7,964 nt of DNA. Source: DASUGM01 sp036274055 (GTDB lineage Bacteria; Acidobacteriota; Vicinamibacteria; Vicinamibacterales; SCN-69-37). The stretch's first letter is position 1. Each line of letters opens with the position of its first letter. The DNA lies in assembly GCA_036274055.1 (NCBI GenBank), contig DASUGM010000016.1:1-7964 (forward strand). Reading direction: 5' to 3'. Positions 6,384 to 7,964 of this stretch are shown piece by piece. The notes below the pieces were generated by a model. That model worked only from the letters and a program-made list of their open reading frames with translations. It was not told the origin of the DNA and made no database searches. The position numbers and the translations under genes are program-made.

Positions 6384-7922
6384 ATGCGCAATCACAAGAA
6401 ACTCTTCGTTGTGCACGTGGCCGCGATCGTTCTCGCGGTGACCGCGGCGGCGCCGTTTGGCGCCTCGGCTCGGGCGCGATCGGCGCCAGCGCCGATGACG
6501 TATGCGATCAAAAACGCGAAGATCATGACCGTGTCCGGCGCGCCGATCACCGGCGGGACGATCCTGATGCGCGACGGCGTGATCGCCGACGTCGGCACCA
6601 GCGTCACGGTGCCGGACGACGCCGTCGTCATCGACGGCGCCAACCTGACGGTGTATCCGGGTTACAGCGACATGGCGAACTCGACCGCGGTCGAGACGCC
6701 CGCGGCGGCCGCGCCCGCACCGCCGCAAACGGGCGGCGGCGGCCAATTCGGCGGCGGCGGACGCGGCGGCGGCGCGCCAGCGGCCGGCGAGCCGACGCTC
6801 GAAGACAACGAGCGCGCGCGTCGATCGATGCTGCTGCGGCCGAACTTCGACGCCGCGAGCAATATCCGTAATGAAGGCGTCGAGATGCAGCGGCTGGCCG
6901 CGGCGGGCATCACCAGCGTGCTGGCGGTGCCGCCGGCGGGCACGATTCGCGGCACCAGCGCGCTCGTCAACGTCGTCGCGCCGACTGACGACGTCCAGTA
7001 CAGCAACATCGGCGAGTACCGAGGCGGCTACTCGGTGATCCGGACGCCGGTGGCGCTGCATGTCGGATTCGGGCCGGGCGGTGGCGGCGGCGGGCGTGGT
7101 GGGGGCGGCGGCGCCAACGCGTATCCAGGAACGCTGCTGGGCTACATCTCGTTCATCCGGCAGTCGTTCCTCGACGCGCAATGGCAGAAAGACGCGCGCG
7201 CGTGGGCGGAGCGGCACAAGGACGGCGCGCGGCCGGCCTTCGAGCCCGCGCTCGACGCGATGGTGCCGGCGCTGGAGCGTAAATTGCCGGTGGCGTTCGA
7301 CGCCAGCGACGAGCGCGAGATCTATCGCGCGTTGTCGATGGCGAAGGAGTTCAACCTCGATCCGATCGTCGTCGGCGCCGGCGAGGGCGCGGCGGCGGTC
7401 AGCGACTTGAAGGCGGCCAATGCGCGCGTCATCTACAGCTTGAACTTCCCGACTGCGCCTGGCGCCGGTGGTAGTGGACGCGCCGGCGGTGGTGGTGGCG
7501 GCGGCGGGCGTGGCGGTGGCGGTGGCGGCGGCGAGGAAACGCTCGCGCAAGTGCGCGCGCGCGTGAACGCTCCGAAGGCGCCGGCGGTCTTCGAGAAAGC
7601 CGGCGTGCCGTTCGCGTTCACGACCGGCGGGCTGCAGAATGCTGCCGATTTCGTGCGCAACGCGGCGCGGACGGTCAAAGAAGGCAATCTGTCGGCGGAC
7701 TTGGCGTTGAAGGCGCTGACTCTGAACGCCGCGAAACTCGCTGGCGCTGAAGCCCGGCTCGGGACGCTCGAGAAGGGCAAGGTCGCCAACGTCGTCGTAT
7801 CCGAAGGCGACATCTTCGACAACGGCCGAATTCGTCACGTGTTCGTCGACGGGCGGCCGATCAACATCGACGTCCCGGCGGCTGCGCCGGCGGGACGGGG
7901 TGGCCGCGGCGGAGGACAGTAG
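6384..7922 (+). CDS. Exported amidohydrolase-like protein lacking metal ligands
   Basis: This 512-residue protein starts at ATG with GGAG 9 nt upstream, overlapping the previous stop, so the two genes are probably co-translated. It has a signal peptide (RNHKK, hydrophobic 7-25, likely cut after ASA at 29). It is clearly a paralogue of domain 2 of its neighbour: IKNAKIMTVSG opens it, YPGYSDMAN (91-99) replaces the HxH strand, AGVPFAFTTGG (406-416) parallels AGVPFAFSSGG, and GTLEKGKVANVVV closes the fold. By eye alignment, the five ligand positions are Ala98, Ser100, Asp306, Ala332 and Gly415, and the possible lysine is lost too, so metal catalysis is unlikely. Four Gly/Arg-rich stretches lie at about 117-131, 230-244, 360-383 and 502-511. 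Likely roles are a partner, scaffold or binding protein for the upstream enzyme (inference). Automatic pipelines will probably call it simply an amidohydrolase. Confidence 0.82.
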   Translation: MRNHKKLFVVHVAAIVLAVTAAAPFGASARARSAPAPMTYAIKNAKIMTVSGAPITGGTILMRDGVIADVGTSVTVPDDAVVIDGANLTVYPGYSDMANSTAVETPAAAAPAPPQTGGGGQFGGGGRGGGAPAAGEPTLEDNERARRSMLLRPNFDAASNIRNEGVEMQRLAAAGITSVLAVPPAGTIRGTSALVNVVAPTDDVQYSNIGEYRGGYSVIRTPVALHVGFGPGGGGGGRGGGGGANAYPGTLLGYISFIRQSFLDAQWQKDARAWAERHKDGARPAFEPALDAMVPALERKLPVAFDASDEREIYRALSMAKEFNLDPIVVGAGEGAAAVSDLKAANARVIYSLNFPTAPGAGGSGRAGGGGGGGGRGGGGGGGEETLAQVRARVNAPKAPAVFEKAGVPFAFTTGGLQNAADFVRNAARTVKEGNLSADLALKALTLNAAKLAGAEARLGTLEKGKVANVVVSEGDIFDNGRIRHVFVDGRPINIDVPAAAPAGRGGRGGGQ

Positions 7923-7925
7923 AGA

Positions 7926-7944
7926 GGGGTCGCGTCTTGAATTG
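7926..7944. repeat. Inverted partner of the 19-bp sequence at 25-43
   Basis: GGGGTCGCGTCTTGAATTG begins 4 nt after the last stop codon and matches the reverse complement of 25-43 at 17 of 19 positions. Short arms CGTC (7933-7936) and GACG (7944-7947) could form a weak hairpin, but no T-run follows. Nothing further can be read in the last 20 bases. Confidence 0.5.
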
Positions 7945-7964
7945 ACGTACGACGCGGCGAACTT

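Noticed and set aside
3828..7838. Minus-strand open frame of more than 1300 codons opposite both amidohydrolase genes
   Set aside because: Its product is Arg/Asp/Val-rich with no domain, while the plus strand has clear signal peptides, motifs and ribosome sites. Long antisense frames are expected where third positions are nearly all G or C.
6384..7922. Second amidohydrolase gene as a decayed pseudogene
   Set aside because: The frame is intact over 512 codons, with a signal peptide and ribosome site and with codon use like its neighbour. Ligand loss looks like functional divergence, not decay.
7926..7955. Rho-independent terminator after the last gene
   Set aside because: Only a 4-bp stem is possible and no T-run follows.

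Overview
The DNA is strongly GC-rich, with third codon positions almost always G or C. It carries a tight arginine-biosynthesis run followed by secreted amidohydrolases with Gly/Arg-rich inserts. This mix recalls Acidobacteriota, especially Vicinamibacteria-type soil or metagenome genomes. That assignment is an inference from gene style; no marker gene is present.

Layout. (1) Positions 1-57 hold a short tail of something upstream. It includes a 19-bp sequence (25-43) that returns inverted at 7926-7944. (2) Positions 58-2791 are three plus-strand genes in arginine biosynthesis: a short GNAT-type N-acetylglutamate synthase (argA type), ornithine acetyltransferase argJ and ornithine carbamoyltransferase argF. 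Candidate GTG starts overlap the preceding stop as GTGA at both junctions. (3) Positions 2804-3083 fill the gap between argF and a convergent minus-strand gene. This is a repeat element with 42-bp inverted arms (40/42 matched) around an array of octamers of the type CAATCCGN. (4) Positions 3087-3593 (minus) encode a small lipoprotein with an NTF2-like (SnoaL/DUF4440) domain. (5) Positions 3653-3721 hold a second, partial copy of the repeat in the divergent promoter region. It overlaps a good promoter for the lipoprotein gene and a weak one for the next gene. (6) Positions 3759-7922 are two adjacent plus-strand genes for exported amidohydrolase-superfamily proteins. The first (870 aa) is a fusion of one domain with intact metal ligands and one degenerate domain. 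The second (512 aa) is a paralogue of the degenerate domain.

How the parts work together. ArgA supplies N-acetylglutamate, ArgJ moves the acetyl group from N-acetylornithine back to glutamate, and ArgF turns the released ornithine into citrulline. The amidohydrolase pair probably works outside the cytoplasm, either as one unit in which a single domain does chemistry or as a hydrolase with a non-catalytic partner. Its substrate cannot be read from sequence. The least explained parts are the repeat family (four core copies, one inverted, placed around the lipoprotein gene) and the one-live, two-dead amidohydrolase arrangement. I see no CRISPR array, tRNA, rRNA, transposase or recognisable defence system.
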